Assembly: GCF_910594005.1 (NCBI RefSeq)
Contig: NC_057832.1
Coordinates: 97,785,152 to 97,849,151, forward strand
Direction of reading: 5' to 3'
Origin: Cervus elaphus
Lineage: Eukaryota > Chordata > Mammalia > Artiodactyla > Cervidae
DNA: 64,000 nt
Shown here: positions 60,420 through 64,000 of the stretch, in pieces
How the letters are laid out: the number at the start of each line of letters is the position of its first letter
How positions within the stretch are numbered: position 1 is the stretch's first letter
The notes under the pieces: generated by a model
Seen by the model: the letters and a program-made list of their open reading frames with translations, nothing else
Told to the model about the DNA's origin: nothing
Databases searched by the model: none
Program-made: the position numbers and the translations under genes

Positions 60420-60545
60420 TTCAGATAATAACTCACAAATTACCCTAACATCTCTCCGATATGTGTCTGTGGCAGAGATTATCCCCATTTTAGCAATGAG
60501 GAGGAAATTGAAGCATAGAATCACAGAACAACTTGAAGCCTCCCT
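60420..60545 (-). repeat. MIR SINE
   Basis: Reverse MIR: gattatccccattttagcaa followed by gaggaaattgaagcatagaa. Confidence 0.75.
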
Positions 60546-62100
60546 TTGATCCCAGCAGGTTGATTTAGCAAAAGACCAGGCATGGACTAGTAAGTTCCAC
60601 AAAGAGCATTTTGACAGAAAAGACTTCAAACACACTTCCTTACTAGCAACAAAACTAAGACATAAGCATGTGTTAAATCCAAAACCAAAGTATTTGCATT
60701 GATGAGTCTCAATAAATATCAAATGACCATAGAAGTGATAAGAATCTGATTGTTCTCTGCTTAGGAACCACTCTCAAACCCATTTGGTCACTTAAATTTC
60801 TTTTCAAGGCCAATTAGTTCTTATGGAGGTAGTTTGTTCACCTCTATTCAGAAAATAGAAGCCCCTTTCGATTCTCTGACAAAAACACAACCAAAAAAAA
60901 AACTTACAAAAGAAACAGAAAAAACATGGAGTATGTCTGGTTCCTGTGACGCATAATTAACCAAGTACCTCTTCGCTCCTGCGCACATTTATTCATTTGA
61001 TGTTCCAGCTCTCTCAGGGATCCTAATGTAAAATAGAGCACTTGGGAACAACTCACAGAATTTACAAGGCCCTCTAGGGGACCCAAGTCTATCAACGAAC
61101 ACGTTAGCCTCATCCATAGATGGGGTACGAAGCACTTTTACTGCCACAATATAGACATAGTGTTTCTAATCCAGAAATAATTTGGTATCGCTAACCAATA
61201 TAACACTGGCACTGAAACGTCCTTAATTTTCCTTAACTGCTTCCAACCCATGGAAAACTAAATTCAATTGAGTGTAAATGGCTTTTCAAGGAGCTGTGTC
61301 TGCACTGGAAACGTGCAGTGAGGGATGGAGAATCCAGCTCATCAACTCAGGCCCAAGATAGAGCACTTCCCATTTGAAAACATGACCAAAAGTCCATAAG
61401 GTGACTTCCTGTGTTGAATGTACATGATTTCAATAGAATGATGTACTGAATATGGTTTTACAAGCCAATAAGCAGGGGTGCAAAAAATACAGCCTTTATG
61501 TTTCCGGTGATTAAATTTAACTTCAGTCTCAAGCTCTCAATGTTCTCTGTAGCAGAAAAGTTCATCTCCTTAATTCAAATTAGTGATTCCTCAATCATTT
61601 CGTGGATAAAACCAGACAACTTCAGGGTTTCCCACTTTCCCTTCCATTCTCTTGAGATGGCAGTGAAGGTCTGTGGGTTTGCATGGGTCACGGCACTGGA
61701 GAGTAAGGCGGCTTCTCCACTGGAACCCAATGAGGGCCCCTCCACCTGCTGGTCTCTACCTCCACAGCATCCCTCGGCTTTTCCGTGCTGCTGGTGTTGA
61801 CAGTAAACTCTCACCATATCTTCTCTCAGTTATGTCCACAGTCTTCTGAGGGACAATAAAAATTCATATGGGCTCTCTTCTGGGCTTCAGGAGACTCAAA
61901 GCTGTCAGATCCATTCTTGCCTAGGCTGGCCTAGCCGCCATATCTGCTTTGCTGCTGTTCCAGTGTATCCATGAGGTTTTCTGCACATTCAGGCTTCACC
62001 CTGGAAGCAAGGCACAGGTCTTCCCTGCTCTTAGAAACTTCCAAACCAAGCTGAGCTTTCTATCATCCTCACCCAGGCCTTGGCCACTGCTAAACAAGGA
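60546..62100. other. Unique intergenic sequence
   Basis: Nothing recognised. The 112-codon minus frame ending in 60384-60722 overlaps an MIR and has no domain. Confidence 0.45.
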
Positions 62101-62120
62101 CTCTAGATCCATCCTTGTGC

Positions 62121-62335
62121 TATGCTAAGTCGCTTCAGCCATGTCTGACTCTTTGCAACCCCATGGACTGTAGCCCACCAGGCTTCTCTGTCCATGGGAT
62201 TCTCCAGGCAAGAATACTGGAGTGGGTCACCATGCCCTCCTTCAGGGGATCTTCAAAACCCAGGGATCAAACCCTTGTCTCCTGTGACTCCTGCATTGCA
62301 GGTGGATTCTCCACTGCTGAGCCACCAGTGAAGCC
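62121..62335 (-). mobile_element. Bov-tA SINE
   Basis: Reverse full-length copy from ctatgctaagtcgcttcagc to gagccaccagtgaagcct. Its right flank is repeated at 62985. Confidence 0.93.
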
Positions 62336-62374
62336 TTTAGATCCACACTGCATGTGTGCAAACATTGGCCGTCC

Positions 62375-62535
62375 TAATTACTAGCTGTGTGACTTTGGGC
62401 CCATCACTTGCCCCTCTGTGACTGTTTCCTCATCTGCAAAATGAGATCTGATAAGGTTGTTGAGAGGAGTCAATGAATCAAAGTATGTAATACACTCGGA
62501 ATAATGCTGGGCACATAGGAAGTACTACATGTGTT
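62375..62535 (+). repeat. MIR SINE
   Basis: ctagctgtgtgactttgggc, tttcctcatctgcaaaatga and ctgggcacataggaagtact are the classic MIR order. Confidence 0.93.
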
Positions 62536-62880
62536 GGGTAGTGTTATTGCTACTAGTCCATGATGGAGCCTGGGATGGGGCATCTCTTAACCCAGAATCA
62601 TGTTAACATCTTCCACTCAGCCTTTAAGAAGAACTAGCTCTTCCTCTCACACTGTCTTTTTAAAACTATTGTCTAATGTATGAACTATGTGCTCTTAATC
62701 CTTCCATCTCTTAGCCTTCTGGAACTCAAAATACCTTTTCTCTTTCAAAAACTTGGATTTCTGCAGTTTACTTAAGTCATTGACTTTTCTATCAGCATTA
62801 AGAAATTATTGAACTATTGGAAGCAAAAAGTCAAGAATTTGTTTTCAGCACCTGTTTCTCCCCTAAGGTAAAAATCCTGA

Positions 62881-63006
62881 GCCCTCCTCCAGGGGATCCT
62901 CCCAACGCAGGGCTTGAACCCATGTCTCCTGTGGCTCCAGCATCGCAGGCGGATTCTTTACCGCTGAGCCACTGGGAAAGCCCTTAGATCCACACTGCAT
63001 GTGTGG
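62881..63006 (-). repeat. Bov-tA fragment plus duplicated flank
   Basis: Right-hand ~103 bases of a reverse Bov-tA followed by ttagatccacactgcatgtg, the same unique flank that follows the full copy at 62121-62335. This suggests a local duplication or gene conversion. Confidence 0.82.
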
Positions 63007-64000
63007 ATTTACTTCCTGTGATCAGGTATATATAATGGAAAAATTGTGAGTTGAAAAGTTAGCATTCCTCTCAATTGACCTGCTAGTCTGAGGATTTTGT
63101 GAGGAGAAGAGTAACAAGGTGGCTTGGCTGGCCATACCTGTCCCATGCCTTGAATATTTCCAGGAGTCATGAGAGCAGTTAAATACTATCCAAGACAATA
63201 GCTTGCTAAACTAATTACTTGTGGCAAGTCATGGAAAAAATGCAGAAACACCTTAAAGAGGTGTGTCATAGTCATCTGCAACAACACAAAAACAGCTCAT
63301 ACCACCAGGACTTGACTGCTATCACTACTATTAGAACAAAGATGTTAATTCCTTTTCTGAAAAGTTAAAATGAGTAATAATTTGTTCCCACACGAGCATG
63401 TTCTGAGCACAAATGGCATCAACACCTGGGGAGGTGACAGCTGATTTGAGGAAGATACTCCAGAAATGTATTTAAATCATGAATTTCCCATTGGGATTTT
63501 TATTTTAAGCTCTAAATATGTTTTTGGTTACTGAACTAGATCCTCTGGCATTAAAGTACATCCCCTGTGCATACTCAGAGATATATTGCCTCTTTCAGGC
63601 CACTAGAGCAATATCTGATGAGTTATGACCCCGGTTATAGGAGGACATTATTCACACCGAGTCCCTGAAAGCATCAGTTGGCTCCACAAGACCTAAAGTT
63701 GGAGCTTAAAGTAAAGTCCTCAAAAGCCTTCTTAAGATACAGCTAAATGACACCACTAGGCATTTTAAATCAACCCACATCCATTTGAACTTCAAGTGGT
63801 CAAACTTCGTGTGAGAAAAGGTAATACTATTTTCTCAATGGTTCTACTCTACCTCGCTACAATATCCTTCCATCCTCTAAATATCTTCAGGCAAGTATTT
63901 TATGTGTCAACTTTTTAGGCACTAGCGAATCCACAGATTCAACACAGTGGGTACAGCTGAGTTCATTATGATTGATGAGGGGCAGGATCCTTGCAAATAC
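63007..64000. other. Unique intergenic sequence
   Basis: No repeat or gene recognised to the window end. Confidence 0.5.

Overview
The window is ordinary mammalian nuclear DNA from a ruminant, most likely a bovid (cattle, buffalo, sheep or goat). The evidence is the density of Bov-tA SINEs (about 26 recognised), at least nine fragments of the BovB (RTE-type) LINE, CHR-type tRNA-Glu SINEs, and older mammalian repeats (MIR, L2, MER5A, a mariner MITE). There is no bacterial, plasmid, phage or CRISPR content. I found no undescribed gene system. The most striking object is a retrotransposed piece of ribosomal RNA precursor.

The only confidently coding sequence is on the minus strand at 15838-16347. 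It is the first coding exon of GRM8 (metabotropic glutamate receptor 8): start codon, signal peptide and the first part of the ligand-binding domain, 170 codons ending in phase 0 at a gtaggt donor. About 313 bases of 5'UTR lie in the same exon, with several upstream ATGs, one of which opens a 115-codon frame overlapping the receptor start. The rest of GRM8 lies beyond position 1. About 9-12 kb upstream of this exon is a CpG island (roughly 25.4-28.2 kb) with GC boxes, inverted CCAAT boxes and two NotI sites. I interpret it as the GRM8 promoter and non-coding first exon. The exact first-exon donor cannot be fixed from sequence alone.

Layout: 1-15.8 kb is GRM8 intron (downstream of coding exon 1) loaded with repeats. 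It includes a 2.1 kb BovB, a nested MIR/L1/Bov-tA/BovB stack at 4.4-5.2 kb, and a solo class I retroviral LTR at 11423-11771 sitting inside a BovB with a perfect 4-bp target duplication. 15.8-16.7 kb is the exon. 16.7-25.4 kb is intron 1 with a G-rich minisatellite and a long purine tract. 25.4-28.2 kb is the CpG island. 28.2-64 kb is upstream intergenic sequence, with a G24 homopolymer, a (CA)54 microsatellite, several BovB, L1, CHR and Bov-tA copies, a mariner MITE at 54.25 kb, and the rRNA insertion at 55.47-56.08 kb.

The rRNA insertion is the last ~100 nt of 28S rRNA followed by ~500 nt of GC-rich sequence that I read as 3' external transcribed spacer. It ends in a poly(A) tail, is flanked by a 16-bp target-site duplication, and cuts a CHR-2 SINE in two at a TTTTT/AA site of the kind used by the L1 endonuclease. 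Stretches not listed as features were read and looked like unique or too-decayed intronic or intergenic DNA.
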